Assembly: GCF_000346485.2 (NCBI RefSeq) | Contig: NZ_KQ976354.1 | Location: 4,119,436-4,183,435 of the forward strand | Direction: 5' to 3' | Source: Scytonema hofmannii PCC 7110 | GTDB taxonomy: Bacteria; Cyanobacteriota; Cyanobacteriia; Cyanobacteriales; Nostocaceae | DNA length: 64,000 bases | Shown: one piece after another, positions 42,777 to 51,630 of the stretch | Position numbering within the stretch: position 1 is the stretch's first letter | Layout: the number at the start of each line of letters is the position of its first letter | Program-made: the position numbers and the translations under genes | Notes under the pieces: model-generated | What the model was told of the DNA's origin: nothing | What the model saw: only the letters and a program-made list of their open reading frames with translations | Database searches by the model: none

Positions 42777-43835
42777 GTGAACTTATTTGAAACAGTCACA
42801 GAGATGGGGCACGAACAAGTGCTCTTTTGTAACGGCAAAGACCCGGAAATCAAAGCAATTATTGCTATTCATGATACAAGCTTGGGACCTGCAATGGGCG
42901 CGACAAGACTGTTGCCCTACCCCAATGAAGAAGCTGCACTGAAAGATGCTTTACGTTTAAGCCGTGGTATGACTTACAAGGCGGCTTGTGCAGGCATTCC
43001 AGTTGGTGGTGGTAAAGCAGTTATTATTGCTAATCCCGAAAACAAGACACAAGATTTATTTAAAGCTTACGGACGTTTTGTAGAAAGACTTAACGGTCGC
43101 TTTATCACGGGTCAAGATGTGAATCTTACTCCTAATGATGTCAGAGCAATTAGCAGAGAAACTAGATATGTGGTAGGGGTAGAAGAAAGGTCTGGCGGAC
43201 CTGCTCCTGTGACTGCGTGGGGAGTTTTTCTAGGGCTTAAAGCTGCGGTTAAGTTTCGTTTGCAAACTCAAGACCTAAAGGGGCTGAAAGTTGCAGTTCA
43301 AGGTTTGGGCAATGTAGGTAGCAATCTTTGCCGTCACTTGCACGAGCATGGCTCTCAACTATTTGTTACTGATATAAGTAAAGAAAAAACTCAAGAACTC
43401 AAGCGTCTTTATGGTGCAACTATTGTTGAGCCAGACGAAATTTACTCCTTAGATGTCGATGTGCTATCTCCTTGTGCTTTAGGAGGAATCATCAACAGCG
43501 AAACCATTCCTCAAATCAAAGCATCGGTTATTGCAGGTGCTGCTAACAACCAGCTTGGATTGGAGCAAATCCACGGTCCAATGCTATCAGCGAAAGAAAT
43601 TCTTTATGCTCCAGATTATGTTATTAATGCAGGGGGGCTAATCAACGTTTATAACGAAATGATTGGCTATGACGAAGATAGAGCATTCCAACAAGTGCAT
43701 AACATTTACGATACACTGCTAGAAATTTTTGATAGAGCGAAAAAGCAGGACATCACAACCAATGATGCTTCCAAGCAATTGGCAGATGACAGAATCAACC
43801 GTGCTAGACATATCAAGGCTATGGCTGTGGTGTAA
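42777..43835 (+). CDS. scyB: ScyB, tryptophan dehydrogenase (leucine-dehydrogenase family)
   Basis: 352 residues from GTG 42777, preceded by GAGGAGA (TTG 42762 is upstream in frame but unsupported). It oxidatively deaminates tryptophan to indole-3-pyruvate with NAD. The N-terminal catalytic domain has DTSLGPAMGATRLLPYPNEE, catalytic Lys in GMTYKAACAGIPVGGGKAVI and VNLTPNDVRAI. The Rossmann domain shows VAVQGLGNVGSNLCRHL. The last third has CALGGIIN and AGAANNQL. Its product feeds ScyA. Scytonemin pathway context distinguishes it from catabolic Leu dehydrogenase. Confidence 0.96.
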   Translation: MNLFETVTEMGHEQVLFCNGKDPEIKAIIAIHDTSLGPAMGATRLLPYPNEEAALKDALRLSRGMTYKAACAGIPVGGGKAVIIANPENKTQDLFKAYGRFVERLNGRFITGQDVNLTPNDVRAISRETRYVVGVEERSGGPAPVTAWGVFLGLKAAVKFRLQTQDLKGLKVAVQGLGNVGSNLCRHLHEHGSQLFVTDISKEKTQELKRLYGATIVEPDEIYSLDVDVLSPCALGGIINSETIPQIKASVIAGAANNQLGLEQIHGPMLSAKEILYAPDYVINAGGLINVYNEMIGYDEDRAFQQVHNIYDTLLEIFDRAKKQDITTNDASKQLADDRINRARHIKAMAVV

Positions 43836-43846
43836 AGGAGACACAA

Positions 43847-44803
43847 ATGGTTACTGAAAGAAATACATTTGCAACGTCTGCATATATTGCGACTGAACCA
43901 GAGACTGCTTATGAATACCTCTCCAGTTTAAAAAATCTGGACGAGTGGACGCTTTACAGTCGGATGCAAGAGCAAATTGATGAAGATACTTGGCTTGGAA
44001 CTGCATCAGGATATCAAACAAAGCTTTACTATCACGTTAAAAAATTAGACCACCCGTATTTTCATGGCATTGAATGGCATTGCGGGTTGGAGTATCAGAA
44101 ATACTATCAGGTTTATCCCGTATTACTGTTTTCTCCCGATTACATTGAGCCGGGAACTGATGAGAAAGGCGTGTACTTGCACTGGATTAGTTTTGTCGAT
44201 CCAAAGCGGCGATCGCCATTAATCATGGAGGGAATTCACACGGTACATACTTCCGAGTGCCGTTCTCTCAAGGGTAACTTGGAGCGTAAAGCTGGTCTTA
44301 CTTCCGCAGGTAAAGGACGCTATTACATCGACACCGATACTGTCTATGTTAACGCTCCTATAGAAATGGGTATTGAGTTCTTATCAGATCTCAAGAACAT
44401 GGATGATTGGGCACATTTGCTGCATGCAGATGGTGAAATCGCTGGTTCTTCAGGTGAGTTTCGCGATGAATACAACCAAAAGGTAAAGGTAACTCAGCGA
44501 CTGCAACCTGTCAGCAAATGGTATTTGCTAGAGCATGAATTTTATTATCCAGACTATGGATTTTATCAACGCTCTCCCGTGTTGTTGATTCCAACTGCCT
44601 ATGCTTTCGGCGATCCCAACGCCCCAGGTTTTATCCAGCATCGGATTACATTTTGGAAAACCGGTGAGCAACTCCCTCATGGCAAACTCCAAATCGAAGA
44701 TTTTGGCTCTGAAAGTTTAAATATTAAACGTCTTTTGGAAGCTAAAGCAGGTAATTTGGATACTTTAGCTCAAGGTTTGAGTTATATGCCAAATAGTCAG
44801 TGA
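43847..44803 (+). CDS. scyC: ScyC, cyclase of scytonemin monomer assembly
   Basis: 318 residues, start ATG behind AAAGGAG, 11 bp after scyB. ScyC closes the ring of the ScyA product to the tricyclic ketone monomer. The protein looks like two related halves: PETAYEYLSSLKNLDEWT (about 17) and PIEMGIEFLSDLKNMDDWAH (about 174), each starting a SRPBCC/START-like alpha-beta unit with aromatic strands (IEWHCGLEYQKYYQVYPV; EHEFYYPDYGFYQRSPV). It ends at the repeat AGTCAGTGACCAG, which gives the stop codon. No signal peptide, cytoplasmic. Confidence 0.95.
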   Translation: MVTERNTFATSAYIATEPETAYEYLSSLKNLDEWTLYSRMQEQIDEDTWLGTASGYQTKLYYHVKKLDHPYFHGIEWHCGLEYQKYYQVYPVLLFSPDYIEPGTDEKGVYLHWISFVDPKRRSPLIMEGIHTVHTSECRSLKGNLERKAGLTSAGKGRYYIDTDTVYVNAPIEMGIEFLSDLKNMDDWAHLLHADGEIAGSSGEFRDEYNQKVKVTQRLQPVSKWYLLEHEFYYPDYGFYQRSPVLLIPTAYAFGDPNAPGFIQHRITFWKTGEQLPHGKLQIEDFGSESLNIKRLLEAKAGNLDTLAQGLSYMPNSQ

Positions 44804-44844
44804 CCAGTAACCAGTGACCAGTGACCAATGACCAATCATAAAAG

Positions 44845-46146
44845 ATGAAACTCAAGCATATCACCGCAACACTTCTCTCTTTTTGCGTTGTTACTCTTAG
44901 TGGAATAAAGATAGCAGAAGCTGCGTCATTTACAGTCATTGCTGATGGTCTTGACAACGCACAAGGTCTAAGCGTCGGTCCTGACGGTAGTGTTTATGTT
45001 GTCGAAGCAGGGAAGGGAGGAAGCAGTCCTTGTGTCCCACCTCCAAGTGGCCAAGGTGATAATCTGTGTTACGGAGCAAGCGGTGCTGTCACAAGAATTA
45101 AGGATCGCAAGCAAGAGCGCGTTCTCACAGGGCTTCCTTCCATAAGCGGAGCGAGTGGTGCTCAAGCCTCTGGTTCTCGCGATATAATTTTCGATAAGAC
45201 TGGGAAACCTTATGTTTTGGTAGGGTTGGGAGCTAATCCGGCTAATCGCGATGCTACGCTTGGTAACACTGACCTTGGAAAAATTATTGCTCCTGATTTT
45301 AATACAAATACTTGGACTAGTATTAGCGATATTGCAGGTTATGAGCTTACTAATAATCCAGATGGGGAGAATATAAGTAGCAGTCCAATAAGTTTTTTAA
45401 TAGATGGAAATAATTTTGTTTTAGTGGACTCAAGTGCAAATACTTTGCTAAGTGTTGGCACAGATGGGAGTAATTTGCAAGCGATCGCAGTTATTCCCAA
45501 ACAAACCATCACGAACCCGGTCTTCCCCCCTTCTAACACCCCATCTGTTGAACCGTCAGAAGTTCCAGATTCTCCCGAACCGCCACCGATCGCGGAGTTT
45601 GCCACTCAAGCAGTACCTACAGGTGTTACTAAAGGTCCTGATGGTGCCTATTATGTAAGCATATATACTGGGTTTCCTTTTCCAGAAGGTGGTGCTAAAA
45701 TATACAGAGTAAGTTCTGATGGTCAGCCAACAGTTTACGCAGATGGCTTCACGCAGTTGACCGACCTCTCGTTCGATGCGGAAGGCAACTTATATGCCTT
45801 GCAGTATGCCAATGAATCAGCCTGGAAAGGGAATTTAGAAGGTTCTCTCATCAAAGTAGCACTTGATGGCACTCGTACAACGATTGTAAGTGGTGACGGA
45901 TTGCAAGCACCTGGTGGTCTGGCAATTAGTTCTGATGGTGCCATTTATGTGACCAACCAGAGTGGTCGTCCAGGACAAGGACAAGTCTTAAGAGTAAACA
46001 ACCCAAAATCTGTTCCCGAATCCTCCTCCACTATAGGCATTTTAGTATTAAGTGCTTTCAGCATTTATCAATTACGCAAAGGTAAGCAAAAAGCACTTCT
46101 TATTTCAACTTACAGCCATTTTCAGGTAAATAGACCACAGATGTAG
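44845..46146 (+). CDS. scyD: ScyD, exported beta-propeller protein (ScyD/ScyE family) with PEP-CTERM-like tail
   Basis: 433 residues. Signal peptide 1-27 (ITATLLSFCVVTLSGIKIAEA). The body carries repeated propeller-like blades (GLSVGPDGSVYVVEAG, PTGVTKGPDGAYYVSIYTGFPFPEGG, LTDLSFDAEGNLYALQYA, APGGLAISSDGAIYVTNQSG). The C-terminal tail is SVPESSSTIGILVLSAFSIYQLRKGKQK: a VPESS motif, a hydrophobic helix and basic residues, similar to PEP-CTERM. ScyD proteins act outside the cytoplasm in scytonemin maturation, but the exact reaction is not known to me. In the operon it follows scyC by 41 bp of heptamer repeat. Confidence 0.92.
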   Translation: MKLKHITATLLSFCVVTLSGIKIAEAASFTVIADGLDNAQGLSVGPDGSVYVVEAGKGGSSPCVPPPSGQGDNLCYGASGAVTRIKDRKQERVLTGLPSISGASGAQASGSRDIIFDKTGKPYVLVGLGANPANRDATLGNTDLGKIIAPDFNTNTWTSISDIAGYELTNNPDGENISSSPISFLIDGNNFVLVDSSANTLLSVGTDGSNLQAIAVIPKQTITNPVFPPSNTPSVEPSEVPDSPEPPPIAEFATQAVPTGVTKGPDGAYYVSIYTGFPFPEGGAKIYRVSSDGQPTVYADGFTQLTDLSFDAEGNLYALQYANESAWKGNLEGSLIKVALDGTRTTIVSGDGLQAPGGLAISSDGAIYVTNQSGRPGQGQVLRVNNPKSVPESSSTIGILVLSAFSIYQLRKGKQKALLISTYSHFQVNRPQM

Positions 46147-46147
46147 G

Positions 46148-46280
46148 GGCGCAATGCCTTGCGCCCTTACAAAGGGTGTGGTTCATTTAGGTGAAAACTG
46201 CTGTAACCAAACTAGTTATCAGTTATTAGTTACCACGAATAACTGGTCACTGGTCACTGGTCACTGGTCACTGTTCACTG
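46148..46280. repeat. GGGGCGC hairpin, shared 31-bp word and GGTCACT array
   Basis: After scyD there is a GGGGCGC...TTGCGCCC hairpin, then the 31-bp word also found at 32937-32967 (here 46176-46206), then five GGTCACT heptamers (46245-46280) before the scyE start. Confidence 0.8.
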
Positions 46281-46310
46281 TAAAACTACCAACACTTAAT
46301 TTAAGCCAGT

Positions 46311-47615
46311 ATGAGATTCAAGTCATTTGCCCTTGCATTTCTCACTTTTTGTGCTGCTAGCGGAGTACAGGCTGTAAAGGCTGCCGAAATATCGACAGTA
46401 ACAACAGCACCTCTGAGCAACGCAATGCACGCTACCTTTAGTCCCGATGGCTCTTTATACATCATGGAAGGTGGTATAGGTGGTGACGGAGATGGCGGAA
46501 AAAGATGCACTCCATCACCCAGTACACAGTTTATCAATATATGTGCTGGTAATACTGGTGCCATTACTAGAGTTAAAGATGGTGTGCAGCAGCGTATATT
46601 CGATGGTCTTCCATCTCTAGCACAACAGACACCAGAACGCGATCAAGGTGCAGGACCTGCAGACCTACAATTCGATCCCAAAACAGGTAAGGCATATCTC
46701 GCATACGGTATGGCTGGCGATCCAAGAAACCGCGATGGCGTCTTAGCAACTCCCACACTGGCACAACTCTACGAACTCGATTTGAACACTGGTGCATTAA
46801 AGAGTATTGCCGATTTTGCTCAATACGAAATTGACAACAATGTTGATGGCACTGACTTGATTACCAACCCCTATGCATTAGCAATTAAAGATGGTTACGC
46901 TTACCTTACTGATGGGGGTGCAAACGTTGTTTATAAAGTTGGGCTAAACGGCGAAGGTATTGTAAAAGCAAACTCTCTTCCCAGATTTAATATCTCTCCA
47001 CAAGAACTCAATTTCCCATCTGCCGAGGCATTAGGTATTCCAGAGGGTTCAATTGCTTTTGAACCATCACAACAATCAGTACCTACAGGTATTAAAGTGG
47101 GTCCAGATGGTAGTTTATATTTAACTGAATACACCTTCTTCCCTTATCCAGAAGGTAAGGCACGTGTTTGGAAACTAGACGATGACTTGAATCCAACACT
47201 TTTTGCTGAAGGCTTTACTCAACTCACCGATTTGGAATTCGACGATGAGGGCAATATGTTATTGCTGCAACACTACAACATTGCAGAATACAACGCTCTT
47301 GCACCAGGTGGCGATAAAAGTGGTTCCATTATCAAACTAAATAAGGATGGCTCTCGCGAAGTTGTCTACAGTAGCCCAGAAATCGGAGCAGGTGGTTCCT
47401 TGACTAAAGGGCCTGATGGTGCTTACTACGTTACAGCCGACTCTAGATTCGGATTTACAGGGAAAGTCGTCAAGCTCGATCTATCCGATAAAAATACAGC
47501 CAAAGTCCCTGAGCCTGCTGCTGTAGTTGGTTTAGTAGGAGTTGCTGCTTTTGCAGGTAAGATACTTAAGCGCAAGCGCCAAGAAGAGTTACTCGCTAAG
47601 GTAGAAACTCTCTAA
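46311..47615 (+). CDS. scyE: ScyE, exported beta-propeller protein with PEP-CTERM tail
   Basis: 434 residues, paralogue of the preceding ScyD. Signal peptide 1-24 (LAFLTFCAASGVQAVKAAE). Propeller blades recur (MHATFSPDGSLYIMEGG, GIKVGPDGSLYLTEYTFFPYPEGKA, LTDLEFDDEGNMLLLQHYN, SLTKGPDGAYYVTADS). The C-terminus AKVPEPAAVVGLVGVAAFAG followed by KRKRQ is a textbook PEP-CTERM sorting signal. Expected periplasmic or outer-surface protein, acting with ScyD and ScyF on the exported scytonemin precursor. The shared blade phrases confirm that scyD and scyE arose by duplication. Confidence 0.92.
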   Translation: MRFKSFALAFLTFCAASGVQAVKAAEISTVTTAPLSNAMHATFSPDGSLYIMEGGIGGDGDGGKRCTPSPSTQFINICAGNTGAITRVKDGVQQRIFDGLPSLAQQTPERDQGAGPADLQFDPKTGKAYLAYGMAGDPRNRDGVLATPTLAQLYELDLNTGALKSIADFAQYEIDNNVDGTDLITNPYALAIKDGYAYLTDGGANVVYKVGLNGEGIVKANSLPRFNISPQELNFPSAEALGIPEGSIAFEPSQQSVPTGIKVGPDGSLYLTEYTFFPYPEGKARVWKLDDDLNPTLFAEGFTQLTDLEFDDEGNMLLLQHYNIAEYNALAPGGDKSGSIIKLNKDGSREVVYSSPEIGAGGSLTKGPDGAYYVTADSRFGFTGKVVKLDLSDKNTAKVPEPAAVVGLVGVAAFAGKILKRKRQEELLAKVETL

Positions 47616-47870
47616 TCCTTATACCATTTTGGATTTTGGATTTTAGATTTTGGATTGAAAAAGCTTTGTAGGACTCAATTTCATCCAACTATCTGTAGCA
47701 TTCTTGTTTCAAATTGGTATTATTTCTTGGCAAATTTCTAAGAATGACTTAGAAAGAAGCTGCTGCCTAAAAAGGTCGTTAGAAAGGCAGCAACTCAACT
47801 CAAAATTCCCAGACTGGGTCTGGGAACATAAACCTAAAAAAAGTATAACTCATAACACTGAGAAGTCATC

Positions 47871-49043
47871 ATGGGATTAGTAAAGAATTTATCAATTGCC
47901 TTAGTCAGTGCTAGCGTTATGGTAGCAGCTGCCGCAGCCCAAGCTATGGCGTTAAGCTTACAGTACGAGCGTGACATTGGCAGCCCTGGCTTCGGTCCTG
48001 GGCAGCTCTTTGTTCCCCAAGGCATAACGGTAGATAGCTCTGGGAATACCCTTGTAAGTAACGGTCGCGGTCTCAACGCGGACGGCAGTTTTAACCCGGC
48101 GATCGGTAACAAGGTGGAGGTCTTTGACCCTCAGGGTAACTATATTGGAGCAATTGGCAGGGGTGGCAGAGGACCTGGAGAATTCGACGAGCCATCAGCT
48201 CTTGAAATCGATCCGGATACTAAGAATCTTTACGTAGGTGATGTTTTCAACAACCGCGTTAATGTTTACGATCCCCAGGGTAACTTTATTAATTCATTTG
48301 GGGAATTTGGCGGTCTCAAAGAGGGTAGGGCTTTCTTTGGACCATCTGGTGTGACTTTCGACAAAGCTGGCTATGTGTATATAGGTGATTTTAGCGGCGA
48401 TAAAATCAATAAATACACCAAAGATGGCGAGCTAATCGGTAGCATTGGCACCACTGGTACCGCTCCTGGGCAGTTCCAAGGACCAGCAGGTGTAAGAATT
48501 TCCCCAGTCAGTGGAAATTTCTTTGTGAGTGACCAGTTTAACAACCGCATTCAGGTACTCAGTCCAGAAGGTCAACCTATCTTGACATTTGGCAAGCAAG
48601 GCACTGGACCTGGAGAATTTAATCAGCCAATCGGTATAGAAGTGGATGAGGAAGAGAATATCTATGTGGCTGATTCTATCAACAGCCGCGTTCAGGTATT
48701 CGATAAAAACGGTAACTTCCTCACTGCATTTGGCGAACCGGCTCGCAATGCAAATGGTGAAATTGTACCACCTCCTGCACTAGGTGAGCCGCCCTTTGGC
48801 ATCCCTCTTGACCTCAAACCAGGTTCATTTAACTGGACGGGTGGTACAAGCTACAAAGATGGTAAATTCTATGTAGGCGATTTCTTCCAGGGTCGTGTTC
48901 AGGTGTTAAACGTCGTTAAGGATAGCAAAACTAAAGTTCCCGAACCAGCATCCATATTTGGTTTGGGATTAGTTGGATTTGGCGTTGTGGTATCCAAACT
49001 GCGGAAAAATCGCAGAAAGTTAGCCGTGAATGTAGAAGGGTAA
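47871..49043 (+). CDS. scyF: ScyF, NHL-repeat beta-propeller with PEP-CTERM tail
   Basis: 390 residues. Signal peptide 1-26 (ending AAAAAQAMA). Five to six NHL repeats of the form PGEFDEPSALEIDPDTKNLYVGDVFNNRVNVYDPQG (from about residue 75) and PGEFNQPIGIEVDEEENIYVADSINSRVQVFD (about 243), described here by position. The C-terminus KVPEPASIFGLGLVGFGVVV plus KLRKNRRK is a PEP-CTERM signal. NHL propellers bind partners or act as periplasmic enzymes; ScyF is an accessory protein of scytonemin maturation. Separated from scyE by 255 bp, so it may have its own promoter. Confidence 0.93.
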   Translation: MGLVKNLSIALVSASVMVAAAAAQAMALSLQYERDIGSPGFGPGQLFVPQGITVDSSGNTLVSNGRGLNADGSFNPAIGNKVEVFDPQGNYIGAIGRGGRGPGEFDEPSALEIDPDTKNLYVGDVFNNRVNVYDPQGNFINSFGEFGGLKEGRAFFGPSGVTFDKAGYVYIGDFSGDKINKYTKDGELIGSIGTTGTAPGQFQGPAGVRISPVSGNFFVSDQFNNRIQVLSPEGQPILTFGKQGTGPGEFNQPIGIEVDEEENIYVADSINSRVQVFDKNGNFLTAFGEPARNANGEIVPPPALGEPPFGIPLDLKPGSFNWTGGTSYKDGKFYVGDFFQGRVQVLNVVKDSKTKVPEPASIFGLGLVGFGVVVSKLRKNRRKLAVNVEG

Positions 49044-49100
49044 ATTTAGCTAACAAGCACCAGACAAAGCGTAGGTAGAGCGCCGATACAGAAATCATAA

Positions 49101-49358
49101 AAACCCGGTTTCTTTGTACAGACTAGCCATGCTTAGTCTGTACGCCTACGAGATATCAAGCCTGACCACAGAGAGCATCCCAATTTGGAAAAAACACCTA
49201 GCGATTGAAAATCGCGGCTATACAAACAAAGTCCACCTACGTGGACTTAATATAAAGTCCTTGCCTTGCGAACTTGGCTTGTATAGCAAGAGAATACTAT
49301 TCTTGCAGGCTTGTGCCAAATTGGGATGCTCCCTTCCGACAGAGAGAAACCGGGTTTT
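49101..49358. mobile_element. hairpin element interrupted by a GGGAGCATCCC MITE
   Basis: The outer repeat (CCCGGTTTCTTTGTA at left, AGAGAAACCGGG at right) equals the intact element at 37186-37276. At 49171-49333 it is split by a 163-bp MITE with ends GAGAGCATCCCAATTTGG and CCAAATTGGGATGCTCCC. Related MITEs lie at 57884-58018 and 58813-58977. Confidence 0.85.
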
Positions 49359-49869
49359 TACCTTCTTTTGTCTGTTACTAATGGTTACCTTATTTCCGCC
49401 GACCTATAATAGTTGGTTCTTTCTTGTTAATTTATTTAGCAAATTAATGAAGTTTAATTAGGACTTACGCACGCTCTACGAATTCTTGGCGCTCTTGGCG
49501 TCTTGGCGGTTCGATAAATCAAGGTTACTAGCAATCTTTGCGTAAGTCCTGTTAATTTTAAAATTAATTTTAAAATTGCTTGTTTTATTCACTTGATCCG
49601 TTAAATTACATACCTTTATTGAAAAAATGTGATAGCTTCTTAAAGTTTTAACAAAGGTTTCAGCACTTATAACAATTTTATAAATAGAATTTTATTTAGA
49701 TGAAGATTAAGTCAAATTACTAGCAAAATATCATTATTTATGACACGATAAACAAAAATCAACACATGAAAATTGCTACTTTACTCGCTTAAATACATAC
49801 AAATATGGAAGCGATATATTCATCTAATCAACTTTTGCTAGCTCGTTAACTTCACATCAATTTAGTGCT
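49359..49869. other. intergenic region between scyF and eboA
   Basis: About 500 bp, AT-rich. Contains the MITE at 49460-49550 and no credible gene. The 300 bases before eboA probably carry the promoter of the ebo part. Confidence 0.55.
49460..49550. mobile_element. MITE, AGGACTTACGCA family (inverse copy)
   Basis: 91 bp bounded by AGGACTTACGCA and TGCGTAAGTCCT. It is the reverse-complement twin of 39826-39916. The word TTAATT occurs directly on the left (49454-49459) and one base away on the right (49552-49557), a possible target duplication. Confidence 0.88.
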
Positions 49870-50601
49870 ATGGGTGCTATAATTTCCCTAGAAAAAATAA
49901 ATTTTCATATAACTGACTTACTTTATAATTGGCTCTCCCAAAGAGTTGAAAAAGAAAGTCTGAACTGGTTAGATACCAAAAAAGCACAAATAGAAAATGG
50001 TACTAATGTGCGGGTGTTTTTCACTGCCTTTAGTGCTGTACCTCGTCATATAGGCAAAAGTGACTTAAATTTAACCTCAAAAGACTTAGAAACTGCTTTC
50101 GCAGCACGGACAGATTGGTCTCCAACTCATTGGAGTGTGGACCAAGCAGCGCGCACACTTTTAGTGCTGTCTTTACCTCAAAGGTACTCAGAACAGTACT
50201 TGCAAACCCTAGAGCAAGTTTTTGCAGCCGCCGATGTAGGAGAACTTGTTGCCCTTTACCAAGCTCTATCACTACTACCTTATCCAGAAAGGCTTCGCTC
50301 CCGTGCTGCAGAAGGAGTCCGCAGCAACATGACAGCAGTCTTTAATGCTGTTGCTTTGCGAAATCCCTATCCATCTGAATATCTTGATGATATTGCTTGG
50401 AATCAGATAGTCCTCAAAGCTTTGTTTGTAGGTAGTCCCTTACATTTAATTCAAGGGATTGATAGCCGTGCAAATCCAGTACTCGCCAGAATGCTTGTTG
50501 ACTACGCCCGCGAACGCTGGGCTGCTAAGCGCACTGTATCTCCTGAAATTTGGCCTTTAGTTGAAAAATTTACCTCAAGACCAGTGATCGGTGACCAGTG
50601 A
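49870..50601 (+). CDS. eboA: EboA
   Basis: 243 residues, mainly helical, without signal peptide. It matches the EboA family by motifs and context: RTDWSPTHWSVDQAARTLLVLSLP (about 80), VALYQALSLLPYPERLRSRAAEGVRSNM (about 132) and AWNQIVLKALFVGSPLHLIQGID (about 178). EboA is the family-defining but biochemically unassigned member of the ebo cluster, which in Nostoc punctiforme is needed to move the scytonemin precursor to the periplasm. The C-terminus (PVIGDQ) and stop are written in GACCAGTGA heptamers. eboB follows after 47 bp. Confidence 0.93.
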   Translation: MGAIISLEKINFHITDLLYNWLSQRVEKESLNWLDTKKAQIENGTNVRVFFTAFSAVPRHIGKSDLNLTSKDLETAFAARTDWSPTHWSVDQAARTLLVLSLPQRYSEQYLQTLEQVFAAADVGELVALYQALSLLPYPERLRSRAAEGVRSNMTAVFNAVALRNPYPSEYLDDIAWNQIVLKALFVGSPLHLIQGIDSRANPVLARMLVDYARERWAAKRTVSPEIWPLVEKFTSRPVIGDQ

Positions 50602-50648
50602 CCAGTGACCAATCTAAAATCCAAAATCCAAAATCCAAAATTTTTATT

Positions 50649-51557
50649 ATGTTTATAGATCCTCACATTCACATGAGTTCTCGCACTACCGACGATTATC
50701 AGATGATGCGTCAAGCTGGAATTGTGGCTGTTATTGAGCCAGCGTTTTGGTTTGGACAACCTCGTACTAGTGTTGGGTCTTACCAAGATTACTTTAGCAG
50801 CTTAGTCGGGTGGGAACGATTCCGTGCAGCACAGTTTGGGATAAGACATTACTGTACAATTGGGTTGAACTCCAAAGAAGCTAACAACGAACCACTAGCA
50901 GAGCAAGTCATGGAGTTGTTACCCCTGTACGCCTGTAAAGAAGGTGTCGTCGCTATTGGTGAAATTGGCTACGACGATATGACTCCTGTAGAAGATAAAT
51001 ACTTTCGCTTGCAGTTGGAGTTGGCAAAAGAATTAGATATGCTGGTGATGATTCATACACCTCACCGCGATAAAAAAGCAGGAACCAGTCGCAGTATGGA
51101 TGTGTGCTTGGAGCATGGGTTAAAACCATCACAAGTAATTGTGGATCACAACAACGAAGAAACCGTGCAAGAAGTTTTAGAGCGCGGCTTTTGGGCGGCT
51201 TTTACAATTTACCCAAACACAAAGATGGGTAATGCTCGCATGGTAGAAATTGTTCGTCAATACGGATGCGATCGCATTATTGTAGACAGCAGTGCTGATT
51301 GGGGAGTCAGCGATCCGCTAGCAGTACCCAAAACAGCCCAACTGATGCTAGAAAGAGGAATTTCAGAAGCACACGTGCGAGCCGTTTGTTATGAAAACGC
51401 ACTTCTTGCTTACAGCCAAAGCGGTCAAATGAAAGAATCCGACTGGCTCAACCCATCACCTATAGATCAACGCCAGTTATTTAATGGAAATTCCGTACTG
51501 CGGGGACAAAAACCTGTTATAGGAACTCCTGTTCGCGAATATGCACTTATTGAGTAA
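50649..51557 (+). CDS. eboB: EboB, TatD-like metal-dependent hydrolase
   Basis: 302 residues from ATG 50649 (MFIDPHIHMSSRT). The longer frame from 50598 reads through repeat sequence and is rejected. TIM-barrel amidohydrolase/TatD fold with metal ligands in DPHIHM (His pair), Glu in VAIGEIGYDD, His in MVMIHTPHRD, His in VIVDHNNEE and Asp in IIVDSSADWG. Its substrate in the ebo pathway is unknown; a phosphoester or cyclic metabolite is plausible. Part of the eboABC block required for scytonemin-precursor export in Nostoc. Confidence 0.93.
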   Translation: MFIDPHIHMSSRTTDDYQMMRQAGIVAVIEPAFWFGQPRTSVGSYQDYFSSLVGWERFRAAQFGIRHYCTIGLNSKEANNEPLAEQVMELLPLYACKEGVVAIGEIGYDDMTPVEDKYFRLQLELAKELDMLVMIHTPHRDKKAGTSRSMDVCLEHGLKPSQVIVDHNNEETVQEVLERGFWAAFTIYPNTKMGNARMVEIVRQYGCDRIIVDSSADWGVSDPLAVPKTAQLMLERGISEAHVRAVCYENALLAYSQSGQMKESDWLNPSPIDQRQLFNGNSVLRGQKPVIGTPVREYALIE

Positions 51558-51629
51558 AGAGTTAGTTGTTAGTAGTTATTAGTTATTACAACAACTAACA
51601 ACTAACAACTAACAACTAACAACTAACAT
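51558..51629. repeat. AACTAAC heptamer array between eboB and eboC
   Basis: TTAGTTG units followed by AACTAAC/AACAACT units fill the whole 73-bp gap between the eboB stop and the eboC start. Confidence 0.88.
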
Positions 51630-51630
51630 T

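Noticed and set aside
42777-43835. Catabolic leucine or glutamate dehydrogenase
   Set aside because: The fold fits, but position between scyA and scyC identifies ScyB.
49114-49461. 115-codon frame across nested repeats after scyF
   Set aside because: It reads straight through two repeat elements, so it is an accident of the repeats.
50598-50648. Upstream start for eboB
   Set aside because: The extra 17 codons read repeat sequence (heptamers and CAAAATC units). The family start MFIDPHIH fits ATG 50649.
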